From assembly GCA_963628035.1 (NCBI GenBank), contig CAVGED010000128.1:7330-71329 (forward strand): 64,000 nucleotides of DNA, in the 5' to 3' direction. Origin of the DNA: 14-2 sp963628035. Lineage in GTDB: Bacteria; Bacillota; Clostridia; Lachnospirales; Lachnospiraceae. The position numbers and the translations under genes were made by a program. The notes below the pieces were generated by a model, which was given only the letters and a program-made list of their open reading frames with translations, had not been told where the DNA came from and searched no databases. This document shows positions 25,901-35,100 of the stretch, one piece after another; positions within the stretch are counted from its first letter, which is position 1, and each line of letters begins with the position of its first letter.

Positions 25901-27056
25901 GATGGGCTGCTACTATGTGCAGGAAATCAGCACAAACTCCGCCTATATCTTAGATGATAGCAAATATCCTGTTGTCTTTGAGTACGCAGGGCAGGAAACG
26001 GCGGTTGTGAAGATTACCGCCAACGAGGGCGAAGCGATTAACAACGAGATTATTTATGGCTCAATAAACGGTAAAAAATCCGATGAGGACGGGAACGCTC
26101 TGGGCGGTGCTGTTATGGGCATTTTTAAGACCGGCACAACCGAGTTTACAAAGGAAACCGCCATTGCTACAACCACATCCGCAGAGGACGGAAGCTTCTC
26201 CTTTGAGAAAGTACCGTATGGCACATGGATTGTCCGTGAAATCGAAAGCCCGAAAGGGTTTGTACTCTCTGAGGAAGAAATCGCCGTGACGATTGGCGAG
26301 GTGAACGAGGTTGTGGAAATCTCCCTTGTCAACTACCGCATCCGTGGAAATATCGAACTGACAAAGGTGGATAAGGACTATCCCGACAACAAGCTCACAG
26401 GTGCGGAGTTTGAAATCTACGCCGACACCAACGGCAACGGCGAACTGGATAAGGACGATGAGCTGCTTGGAAAGATGACCGAGCTTGACGGCGGCGTTTA
26501 CCAGATGAAGGAACTGCTTTACGGAAAATATTTTGTGAAGGAAACGAAAGCCCCAGAGGGCTTCATTCTGGACGACAATGTTTATCCTATATCCATCGAG
26601 GAAAACGGCAAAACCTATATCGTGGAAAATGAAGCAGGCAAGGGCTTCTTAAACGAAGCACAGAAAGGCAGCCTTAAAATCGTCAAGACTTCCTCTGACG
26701 GCAAGGTGGAGGGCTTTTCTTTCCGAGTTATCGGAAACAACGGGTATGACCAGACCTTTACTACCGATAAAAACGGCGAAATCATTATCGAGGGCTTGCG
26801 TATCGGGGAATATACCGTGTCCGAAGTAAATGACAAGGCATCTTCCTCTTATATCCTGCCTGCCGACCAGAAAGTGACGGTCAAGACGGACGAAACCGTG
26901 ACGGTCACGATGCACAATGAGCTGCGTGACACCCCGAAAACAGGCGACGACTTCAACCCTGTTCTCTGGGGAACGCTTGCGGCGGCTTGCGTCCTCGGTG
27001 CAGGTGTCCTCGGCGTAGCTGCCTTTAAGGGCAGAAAAAAGAAGAAGGAGGACTAA
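22908..27056 (+). CDS. Thioester-domain SpaA-type surface adhesin, LPXTG-anchored
   Basis: 1382-residue wall-anchored protein. A signal peptide (1-31, ending TTAFAAGD) precedes a thioester (TQXA) domain with Cys83 in GFCIQPG and Gln142 in ATQTLVWEF, the pair that forms the reactive internal thioester in host-binding adhesins. About ten SpaA/Cna-B-like modules follow (about 310-1330), each with an E-APxG-type edge strand such as KETKAPEGFIL. The end has the sorting motif TPKTGD, a hydrophobic helix and a Lys tail. It may bind other cells or host surface and aid mating contacts. The sortase at 52127 is a likely partner. Confidence 0.9.
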   Translation: MKIPKLFKKAAALVMAAVTALSVLPATTAFAAGDIGTISFTHTYDSSGNAMRYNSSAVINGYTAGGTGNYKYRMYVDGETGFCIQPGVPLKTGNTLAKASSETWNALSSNQKKAVGLALLYGYQGNRSNLTGSDDEKWLATQTLVWEFVTGCREATGSYKQTNTTVYNLHFGSNYANSGARAAYDQIVSLMGEHNTIPSFMSGGKNDITKELSYKDGKYSITLTDKNGVLSDYSFTSSDANVSVSKDGNKLTISSTKAISGSVRITATRNNVPTVSSSAKLIAYGDPDLQDLVTGVENADSVKAYINIETPTGTIALKKTSEDGVVAGISFHIKGDGFDKTVKTDENGNITVEGLFPATYTITEQSIDRYEPQQSQTVTLIGGKTTTVNFNNTLKRGSLEVIKTSEDNLVEGVTFHLYGTSLSGLPVDEYAVTDKDGLAKFENVLISGDTPYVLEEVDTAIRYVVPENQTAPIEWKKVTKRSFTNILKKFNVTITKTDVETGNPQGDATLSGAVYGIYKGEELIDTYTTDENGQFTTKYYICGDDWSIREISPSEGYLLDETIHHVGAEPELYTVEYNSAANDVNEQVIKGNIAIIKHTDNGDTQIETPEEGAVFEVFLKSAGSYEAAKETERDILTCDENGFAQTKDMPYGIYTVKQTSGWEGRELMKPFDVFINKDGQTYRYLINNANFESYIKIVKKDAETGNTIPYAGAGFQIYDPNGELVTMTFTYPEVTTIDTFYTTADGDLITPQALEYGKGYSIVEVQAPYGYVLNSEPVYFDVVQENSEEESGITLIEVVRSNMAQKGTVTVEKSGEVFSTVAGDKGLYQPIFSVSGLEGAVYEITAAEDIYTLDGTLRASKGEVVDTVTTGADGTAKSKELYLGKYEVKETTAPYGMVLNEETHSVELVYAGQEVAVTETATGFVNERQRVEIDLVKSLAVDKAYGIGTNGEIFDVTFGLYAAEELTAADGTVIPADGLLEVISLDESGHGKAISDLPMGCYYVQEISTNSAYILDDSKYPVVFEYAGQETAVVKITANEGEAINNEIIYGSINGKKSDEDGNALGGAVMGIFKTGTTEFTKETAIATTTSAEDGSFSFEKVPYGTWIVREIESPKGFVLSEEEIAVTIGEVNEVVEISLVNYRIRGNIELTKVDKDYPDNKLTGAEFEIYADTNGNGELDKDDELLGKMTELDGGVYQMKELLYGKYFVKETKAPEGFILDDNVYPISIEENGKTYIVENEAGKGFLNEAQKGSLKIVKTSSDGKVEGFSFRVIGNNGYDQTFTTDKNGEIIIEGLRIGEYTVSEVNDKASSSYILPADQKVTVKTDETVTVTMHNELRDTPKTGDDFNPVLWGTLAAACVLGAGVLGVAAFKGRKKKKED

Positions 27057-27059
27057 GGG

Positions 27060-27152
27060 ATGGATGCAAAAACCATTATCGCCATTGTGCTTGTCGTGTT
27101 TATCGTAGGTGCGGCAGTCTGGCTCAATGTCAAAAACAGAAAGAATAAGTAA
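27060..27152 (+). CDS. Very small single-pass membrane protein
   Basis: 30-residue peptide: one hydrophobic helix (IIAIVLVVFIVGAAVWL) with a basic tail (KNRKNK). The ribosome site AAGGAGG is inside the end of the adhesin gene, eight bases from the ATG, and the start is four bases after the adhesin stop, so the two are coupled. It may assist adhesin or transfer-channel assembly; this is inference from position only. Confidence 0.6.
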   Translation: MDAKTIIAIVLVVFIVGAAVWLNVKNRKNK

Positions 27153-27217
27153 CCCATGAAGTTTTCGGAACGGGGGGCGGCAAGAGAGCCGCCCTCTTTC
27201 CATTTATGGAGGAAGCT

Positions 27218-27520
27218 ATGCGAAACTTAAAAACCATTGAAAAGAAAGTCAGAGCCATTCTGGAAAAGAATGAGGACGCCCGAAACGACGATATGGTGCT
27301 GTACCTTGCCCTCTGTAATGTATGCCTGAAAAATGCGGGGGCGATGCCCCTTGCGGAGATAATGACGCAGCATAACTATCTCGGCTTGCCGAGCTTTGAG
27401 AGCGTCAGCAGGACACGCCGCAAGTTACAGGCGAAGCATCCAGAACTGGCGGGAAGCCGCCCCACGCAGAAGCGGCGGGCGACTGGCGAAAAGGCATATC
27501 GGAAGTATGCCAAAGAATGA
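27218..27520 (+). CDS. Conserved ICE hypothetical protein
   Basis: 100-residue basic protein of unknown function. The N-terminal 60 residues are helical (IEKKVRAILEKNEDARNDD) and the C-terminus is rich in Arg/Lys (SRTRRKLQAKHPEL), as in small phage- and ICE-borne DNA-binding proteins. The GGAGG that would serve as ribosome site lies between two in-frame ATGs, so the second ATG is taken as the start. First of a run of small genes leading to the giant methylase-helicase. Confidence 0.6.
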   Translation: MRNLKTIEKKVRAILEKNEDARNDDMVLYLALCNVCLKNAGAMPLAEIMTQHNYLGLPSFESVSRTRRKLQAKHPELAGSRPTQKRRATGEKAYRKYAKE

Positions 27521-27529
27521 GAGGTGCTT

Positions 27530-27805
27530 ATGGAAAATGAGAAACGCTCCAATCAGGGCTATGAAATCATAGAGAGCTGTACTATCGGGAGTACGGAGCT
27601 TGTCATCGGTCATAACCCGAAAGCCCCCAACCCTTATGTGTGTTGGTACTGTAAGGGCAGCGACAATTACTTTTGGGGCTGCTACTGCAACGAGCTGTCG
27701 GCGGCAAGGGAAAGCCTGAGTGAACGGTACAACAGGGAGTGCCGTATGCCCTACAACAATCCCCCTGCCCCGAAGCAGAAAAGCGGTGATGACCGTGAGC
27801 GATAA
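27530..27805 (+). CDS. Conserved ICE hypothetical protein, Cys/aromatic-rich
   Basis: 91-residue protein of unknown function. The middle is rich in aromatics and Cys (PYVCWYCKGSDNYFWGCYCNE), which could bind metal. GAGAGG lies five bases before the ATG. It is nine bases after the previous gene and overlaps the next gene by 17 bases, so all belong to one transcript. Confidence 0.6.
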   Translation: MENEKRSNQGYEIIESCTIGSTELVIGHNPKAPNPYVCWYCKGSDNYFWGCYCNELSAARESLSERYNRECRMPYNNPPAPKQKSGDDRER

Positions 27806-27959
27806 AAAGGCTGCGGAAAGCAGCCAGAAAAAATATGACTGTATGACCTGCCCTTATCCCCGATATAAGTGCGGTCATGTTATTTTCTGCGATGTGTGTA
27901 TCCGAAAGATTTTGGACGAGCAGAGAGAGAAAAAGCAAAAAAGACAGGAGGAAAGCTGA
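27789..27959 (+). CDS. Small zinc-ribbon-like protein
   Basis: 56-residue protein with two Cys pairs, CMTCPYPRYKC and CDVCIRKIL, spaced as in a small zinc ribbon, and a basic helical tail (EQREKKQKRQEES). It overlaps the preceding gene and its TGA overlaps the ATG of the next one by a base. Possibly a DNA- or protein-binding accessory. The start could instead be a GTG two codons further on. Confidence 0.55.
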   Translation: MTVSDKKAAESSQKKYDCMTCPYPRYKCGHVIFCDVCIRKILDEQREKKQKRQEES

Positions 27960-28651
27960 TGGAGATACGACCTTTACTGCCTGAAGAACAGAAATACACC
28001 TATGCCCAGAGTATGCAGCTTGAAGGGCAGACGGGTAACATCGGGCATCTGCGTGGCGATTTTGCCGACTCTGGCTACGGCTTTTACACCACTTGGTTTG
28101 ATACCAGAGAGCAATGGAAAACGGACGAATTTAAGGCGGAGCTTGATACGGTTATCAACGAACTGCGGGAGGACAAAGGGCTTCTGTACAACCGCTATGA
28201 TATGAGTGCCTATGCAAGACGCTATCCCGTGAGTGCGTTTCAGGGGAGCTACTGCGTGGAGTATGGCTTCCGAGCCGATACGGAGAAACACGCCTTTCTG
28301 TTCCGATGCAACCCCACAAGGGGCGATTACAATTTTTACTGTTACTGCTATGTGAAGGAATGGCTTGACAGGCATATCGGCAGAGCCGAGCAGGGCATCC
28401 GCTTTATCGACCCGCATTATAAAGAACTGTTCCGTATCCCAGACGGCGGCAAAATCATCGTTACAACCGCATGGAAGGAAAAGCAGGAATATCCCTGCCG
28501 CTTCATTGACGAGTACCATACGGAAATCGGCAACAACCTTTACCATATCTGCGAGTTTGCCGAGCGTATGGAAAGGAACGGGGCGACCTATGAGCCGAAG
28601 CCCCAAGAGCCGCCCCAGAAAGCGGCGAAGCACAAAGATTATGAACGATAA
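27959..28651 (+). CDS. Conserved ICE hypothetical protein
   Basis: 230-residue protein of unknown function, with many aromatic residues (NFYCYCYVKEWLDRHIG). The C-terminal 70 residues, from LFRIPDGGKI to FAERMERNG, resemble the separate 74-residue protein at 28868. AGGAGG precedes the ATG, which overlaps the previous stop (TGATG). Homologues occur in the same position in Tn1549-like elements, but no function is established to my knowledge. Confidence 0.62.
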   Translation: MEIRPLLPEEQKYTYAQSMQLEGQTGNIGHLRGDFADSGYGFYTTWFDTREQWKTDEFKAELDTVINELREDKGLLYNRYDMSAYARRYPVSAFQGSYCVEYGFRADTEKHAFLFRCNPTRGDYNFYCYCYVKEWLDRHIGRAEQGIRFIDPHYKELFRIPDGGKIIVTTAWKEKQEYPCRFIDEYHTEIGNNLYHICEFAERMERNGATYEPKPQEPPQKAAKHKDYER

Positions 28652-28665
28652 GGAGGATTTTTGAT

Positions 28666-28884
28666 ATGGCAGTCAACCAGAAAGCGGTCAAGGTCATCAA
28701 CAAGGTTTTGGACGCAGGCTTTACCGATGAAAAAGCCATCGCCGCCATGACGATGGACGACATTCTCTCCATGCAGGGCATCACGGTGGCGGATATTGCC
28801 CTTATCAACGACCTGCAAAAGAGTATTAAGGCGAACAAGGTCATTTCTTTTCTGGCGGAGGTGCAGCGTGAAAAGGGAGAATAA
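28666..28884 (+). CDS. Small conserved ICE protein
   Basis: 72-residue, mostly helical protein with the pattern LDAGFTDEKAIAAMTMDDILSM, reminiscent of a small helical binding domain. AAGGAGG is upstream. It overlaps the next gene by 17 bases. Function unknown. Confidence 0.6.
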   Translation: MAVNQKAVKVINKVLDAGFTDEKAIAAMTMDDILSMQGITVADIALINDLQKSIKANKVISFLAEVQREKGE

Positions 28885-29092
28885 CATCTGCTTTACCGAC
28901 AGCGGGGGCAAGGCTCTCTTTTCCATCCCAGACGGCGGTTTTCTCCGCCTGTTTTACGGGAATGGGGATGACAGCTTTGCCCTCTGCCGCTATCAGGATA
29001 AAGAACACGCAGAGATTGACGGCGTTTCCTACGCCCTGACCGACTTTGCAAAACGCATGGAACGAAACCAAATCAGTTTTTCTCCTGCCTAA
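28868..29092 (+). CDS. Small ICE protein related to the 27959 gene product
   Basis: 74-residue protein starting at GTG with GGAGG six bases upstream. Its sequence (ALFSIPDGGFLRLFYG, DFAKRMERNQISF) parallels the C-terminal 70 residues of the protein encoded at 27959-28651, so the domain exists both fused and free. Function unknown. It precedes the giant gene by 39 bases. Confidence 0.6.
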   Translation: MKRENNICFTDSGGKALFSIPDGGFLRLFYGNGDDSFALCRYQDKEHAEIDGVSYALTDFAKRMERNQISFSPA

Positions 29093-29131
29093 AGGCAGGG
29101 GCAGGCACAGGAAAAAGGAGGTGCATCACAC

Positions 29132-32100
29132 ATGGCTGCGAAATATCAGCTAATCACGGAGCTGTATCAGCGAACAAGCAAGACCGTCACAAGAAACCCG
29201 CAGGCGTGGCAGAACTTTTTGTCCTCTGCCTGCCGCAATTATAAGTGCCGCTTTGACGAGCAGCTCCTGATTTACGCCCAACGCCCCGATGCTGTCGCCG
29301 TGGCGAAGCTCGAAACTTGGAACAAACAGTTTAAGCGTTGGGTAAACAAGGACAGCAAGGGCATTGCCGTCTTTGATACGAAAGGACGCAGGAACACCCT
29401 TAAATATTATTTCGATGTGTCGGACACCCACGAAGGCTATTACGGCAGCCGCCCCGTTCCGATATGGCAGATGAGCGGGCGATACGAGCAGGCGGTCATT
29501 GAAAGGCTTTCCGACAGGTTTGGCGAGGTGGGAAATGGCGGGCTTGCCGATGTGCTGATGGAAACGGCGAGAAACGCCGTGGAGGACAACTTGCAGGACT
29601 ATACCGCACAGCTCAGGGGCTATGTAAAGGACAGCTTTTTGGAGGAGCTTGACGATTATAATATAGAAGTTATCTACAAGCGGCTCGCCACAAACAGCGT
29701 AGCCTATATGCTGATGAGCCGATGCGGGATAGATACTGCGGAATATTTTGACCGTGAGGACTTTGCGGATATAACGAATTTTAATACGCCGCAGACCCTC
29801 AACGCCATCGGCATTGCCACAAGCGATATTGCGGAAATGGCTTTAAGGGAAATCTCCCTCTCCATCCGAAATGTGCAAATGGCGGAGAAAAACCAAAATC
29901 GTACCTTTGCACAGCAATCCCGAAATCGCTATGATGTAGGCAGAGAACAACCCGAAAGGAGCGAATACAATGAGCGAAATCACTTACACCAAACAGGGGG
30001 ATTACCTTATTCCCGACCTCACATTACCGACAGAGCCAGAACTTCCGCTTGGCAGGTACGCTATGATGCACAGGGATTATCTGGAGAAGCACAAACGAGT
30101 GACCTACCTGAACCTGTTGACAACGGGCGGGCTGAACAGCTACCTGCACCAGACGGAGCAGGCGGCGTTGCAGAGGTTGGAGCTTTTGACGAAGCAGCTC
30201 TCCGAACAGCAGGGCGTGACGGAGGAATTGAAGGAGAAAGCCCCGATGCAGTGGCTGGGGCTTATGAACAACATCCGCAGTCAGGCGGAGGAAGTCATCC
30301 TCAGAGAACTGATTTACAACTGACGCCCCAAGAATCCGAGCCGCAGGCGAAGGATGATTGGCAGGCGGAAGGAGTGCCTTCGGTACAATTAGAGCCAGAG
30401 CCTGCCGAGGGCAGCGTTGCCAACGAGAACGAAGTTACCGCCAATCTCCCAACCGTAGAGGAACAGATAGAAATGATAGCTGAAGCAGAGGACGAAAAAT
30501 CCTCTGCTTTTGCCGTTTCTCAGGAGGATATTGACTCTGTTCTGTTAAAGGGAAGTAGTTTTCAGAACGGAAAATACCGTATTTACCGCCAATTCCAGAA
30601 GAATGAGGACAGCAAAAGCAATATCGCTTTTCTCAAAAATGAATATGGCACAGGCGGCGGCACACATGATTACCCAGACGGAACGAGGGGCGGCGAATGG
30701 CACGATGCAAAAGGCATCGGCATTGAAAAGCAAGGCTCATATACCAATCCAGACCTGCGGCTCAGTTGGTCTAAGGTAGAAAAACGGCTGCGGGAGCTGA
30801 TTAAGAATGACCGTTATCTGAACGCCAAAGAGAAAGAACATTATGCCGATTTTTTGGAGAGCATTGAAGCTTCGCAGTATGAAATCGACACCCAGAGGAA
30901 AATCGCAAGGCAACGATTTATCGAAAGCAAACGGGAGCTGCCGCCTGCCGATAAGCGGGATACCCTCTCCCTGCGGCTCTCTGACTTTATCCGTGACTTG
31001 GACGGCTATGAGAAATCTTTGCTTTCCGAGGTGGGGCGTACCGATTTTGCTGATATGACCGCCGAACAGATGGAAATACAACTTGCCGACCCTGCCGCCG
31101 TACAGCAGCTTGTAGACTTCCTGAAATCCGTGCAGGGCAAAACAGCCGATGTTTACAGCCGCAGCAATGCGTGGCGTTTTTCGCAGGAGCTTATGGAGCT
31201 GCATCCCATCCGCTATCTTTTCCATGAGGATGATGTGGTATATATCGGGGCGGATAAATACGAAATCTCCGCTTTCGATGAAAACGCCGTATCCCTGCGG
31301 AATGTGGAATTTCCCCTGTTCGGCAAGGAGTTAAGCCGAGCAGACTTTGAGGAAAAACTGAAAGAAAATCCCGCCAACGACCACTTAAAGGTCATTGTCA
31401 CCGATACGGCAAAATCAGAAATACCGTCCGAAAAACAGGCAGACGGTATCACGCTTTCTATCGGCTTCTCCGAGCATCCTGCCTTTTATGATAGGGAGCT
31501 GAATGACCGTTACACGGATTTGAGCTTCGCTCTTGGGAACAGGCTGCTTGGCGTTCTGGACGAGAAGCAGCATCGGGAACGGGAGAACGAGGATAATCAT
31601 GTCGGTTGGTATCATAAGACCGATTTTACAATTCAGGCGGTCATCGGCGGCGAGGAACACACCTACGAGGGGCGGTTTGATATTGGCGATGGCGAGGGGG
31701 ATTTGATTGCCCACATCAAGAACTACTATGATTACTGCCTTTCTCCGAGCTGCCCGTATATCGCTGAATGGAAACGGCAGGGCGAAGATTATTACAACGA
31801 GCAGATGGAAAGCCTGCGTTTCGGGCGTGATGTGTTCGTGCCGTTCCTCACGCAGCATACCGAGCTGACCCCAGAGGACGAAACGCTCCTTGCAGAGATT
31901 ATGTCCTTTGAAAACGAATGGTTTGTGCCTGTTAAGGAAGCAGAAAAATCGGTTGCAGACAGGGAGATAGATATTCTGTATGCTGTCCTCTCCCAGATGA
32001 AGATGGACGATATAGGGCTTTCCTATGCTGACAATGAGATTGTTGCCAGAGATGACGAGAATGAATGGCGTGGCATGGAATTTTACCATTTCCTAATTGA

Positions 32101-35100
32101 CGAAGCCATGAGCTTTGACGAAAACGGCGAACTGTCAGGAATGGTTATGGATGCAGAGGTTTTCGCAGACTTTAAGCAGCTTGCCGAAGAAAAAGGCGTA
32201 CCCATTGTTTCAGCTCCTGCCGTTCCCCGTTATACCGTAGAGCAGACTTCCGACGCTTTTGCCGACCCCTTTATCATACGGGATAATACCGTACCAGAGG
32301 GGCAGGACGGACAGTATTATGATGTGGGCGGCGTTTACCAGACCTTTGAAACCGAGGAAGAAGCACAGGAAAACGCCGACACATTAAATAGTGCCGAGCA
32401 TATCACAGAATTATTTGCGGCAAAGGACGCCGAGCGTGAAGCCGCAAAACAGGAAAACGCCGACCTTATCGGCAGGAAAATCACGATAGACAACCGCAGC
32501 TATTTCATTGAGAGCGTAAACGAAATCGGCGGCGATGTTTCCCTGCGTGATATTACTTTCCAGAATAATGTGGGCTTCCCGATTAACCGTGTGGAGAAAA
32601 TCGGCTATATCCGCAGGCTCTTGAAACAGCAGGCTGAAAAGAAATTACCGCCCGAAGAAAAAACAGATGCTCCCACAGAGCTGATAACTGAAACCGTGGC
32701 GGAATACCCTGCCGTGGAAAATGGTCTGCCCTATGATATTGTCATCCAGACGATATGGACTGGCGAGCCAGAGCAAAAGCAGGAAAAAGAAATCCCTGCC
32801 CTCTCTGCTGACCGCCGCAATTACCGCATCACTGATAACAGCTTAGGCATCGGTGGGGCAAAAGAGAAATTCCGTAACAACATGGCGGCGGTCAATCTCC
32901 TGCATGAGCTTCAGCTTGAAAACCGCCTTGCCACACCCGAAGAACAGGAAACCCTATCAAAGTATGTCGGTTGGGGCGGTCTGTCGATGGCGTTTGATGA
33001 GAACAACGCAGCGTGGGCGAATGAGTTTACGGAGCTTTACGCAAGCCTCTCCCCAGAGGAATACCGTGCGGCGAAAGAATCCACCTTGACGGCGTTCTAT
33101 ACGCCGCCTGTTGTGATTAAGGCAATGTACGAAGCCCTTGACCGTCTGGGCTTTACGCAGGGCAATATCTTAGAGCCGTCCTGCGGCACAGGCAATTTCT
33201 TCGGGCTTCTCCCCGAAAGCATGGCAGGCTCGAAGCTCCACGGTGTGGAAATCGACCCGCTGACGGGAGCGATTGCGAAGCAGCTCTACCAGAAAGCAAA
33301 TATCGCCGTGGAGGGATTTGAGGACACGAAACTGCCCGACAGCCATTTTGATGTGGTGCTTGGCAATGTGCCGTTTGGCGAGTTTAAGGTGGACGACAGC
33401 CGCTACAATGCCCAGAAGTTCCTCATTCACGACTACTTTTTCGCAAAGGCTCTGGATAAGGTACGCACGGGCGGCGTTGTGATGTTCGTCACTTCCAAAG
33501 GAACGATGGATAAGGCAAGCCCAGAGGTACGGAAATATATCGCCCAGAGAGCTGAACTTTTGGGGGCGGTCAGGCTGCCAGATAACACTTTCCGAGCCAA
33601 CGCAGGCACGGAGGTTACGAGCGATATTCTGATTTTGCAGAAGCGTGACCGCATTGTGGATGTCGAGCCAGACTGGATTTACCTTGACACGGACGAGAAC
33701 GGCGTCACGATGAACAGCTACTTTGTAGAGCATCCCAAAATGGTGCTTGGGCGGATGGTAAACGAAACCACCCGTTTCGGGAAGTTGGAAGCTGCCTGCA
33801 AAGCGGATAAGGACAGACCCCTCTCCGAGCTTCTTTCCGAAGCGATGCAGAGGATAGACGGCGAGATACCCGATTATGAAGCCGAGATTGATGAAATCTC
33901 CGATGAGCAGGACAACTCCATCCCCGCCGACCCCAATGTGCGGAACTTCTCTTATACCCTTGTGGACGGTCAGGTTTACTTCCGTGAGAATGACCGCATG
34001 ACCCCTGCCACGCTGTCCATGACGGCGGCAAACCGTGTGAAAGGGCTGCTTGAAATCAGGGATTGCGTGAGGAAGCTGATTGACTACCAGACCAATGACT
34101 GCCCCGACGAGCTGATACGCACGGAGCAGGAAACCTTAAATCGGCTCTATGACGCCTTTACCGCAAAGTACGGGCTTATCAACAACCGAGGGAATTACCT
34201 TGCCTTTGCCGCCGATGAAAGCTACTTCCTCTTATGCTCCCTCGAAGTGCTTGACGATGAGGGGAACTTCAAACGCAAGGCGGATATGTTCTCCAAACGG
34301 ACGATAAAGCCCCACAGGGAAATCACTTCCGTGGAAACGGCGAGCGAAGCCCTTGCCCTCTCCATCGGAGAGAAAGCCCGTGTGGATTTGCCTTATATGG
34401 CACAGCTCACAGGCAAGCCGCAGGAGGAAATCGCAGAGGAACTAAGGGGCGTTATCTTCCGAGTGCCAAACTCCGAGCCTGCAAAGTATGTGACGGCAGA
34501 CGAATACCTGTCGGGCGATGTGCGGGAAAAGCTGAAAATCGCAGAGATAGCGGCGAAGTCCGACCCTGCCCTCTCCCTAAATGTGGAAGCCTTAAAGCAG
34601 GTCATCCCAAAGGATTTGAGTGCGGCGGAAATCTCCGTCCGTCTGGGTACAACATGGATACCCGAAACCGATATACAGCAGTTTGTCATGGAGCTTCTAA
34701 CTCCGTCAAGCCACGCCGCAGGCAGGTTAAGGGTACGCTACACCTCATACAACGGCGACTGGTTTATCGAGAATAAGAGTTCCGATTTTGGGAATGTCAA
34801 GGCGGAAAGCACCTACGGCACAAAGAGGGCTTCCGCCTACCGTATTATTGAGGACACCTTAAACTTAAAGGACACCCGCATTTTCGATTATATTTACGAG
34901 GACGGCAATAAAAAAGCCGTGTTCAACCAGAAAGAAACGATGGCGGCACAGGCGAAACAGGAGGTCATCAAGCAGGCGTTCCAAGACTGGATATGGAAAG
35001 ACCCAGAACGCAGAAACCGCCTTGTCCGTTATTACAACGACACCTTTAACAGCAAGCGACCCCGTGAATATGACGGGCAGCACATCACTTTCGGCGGCAT

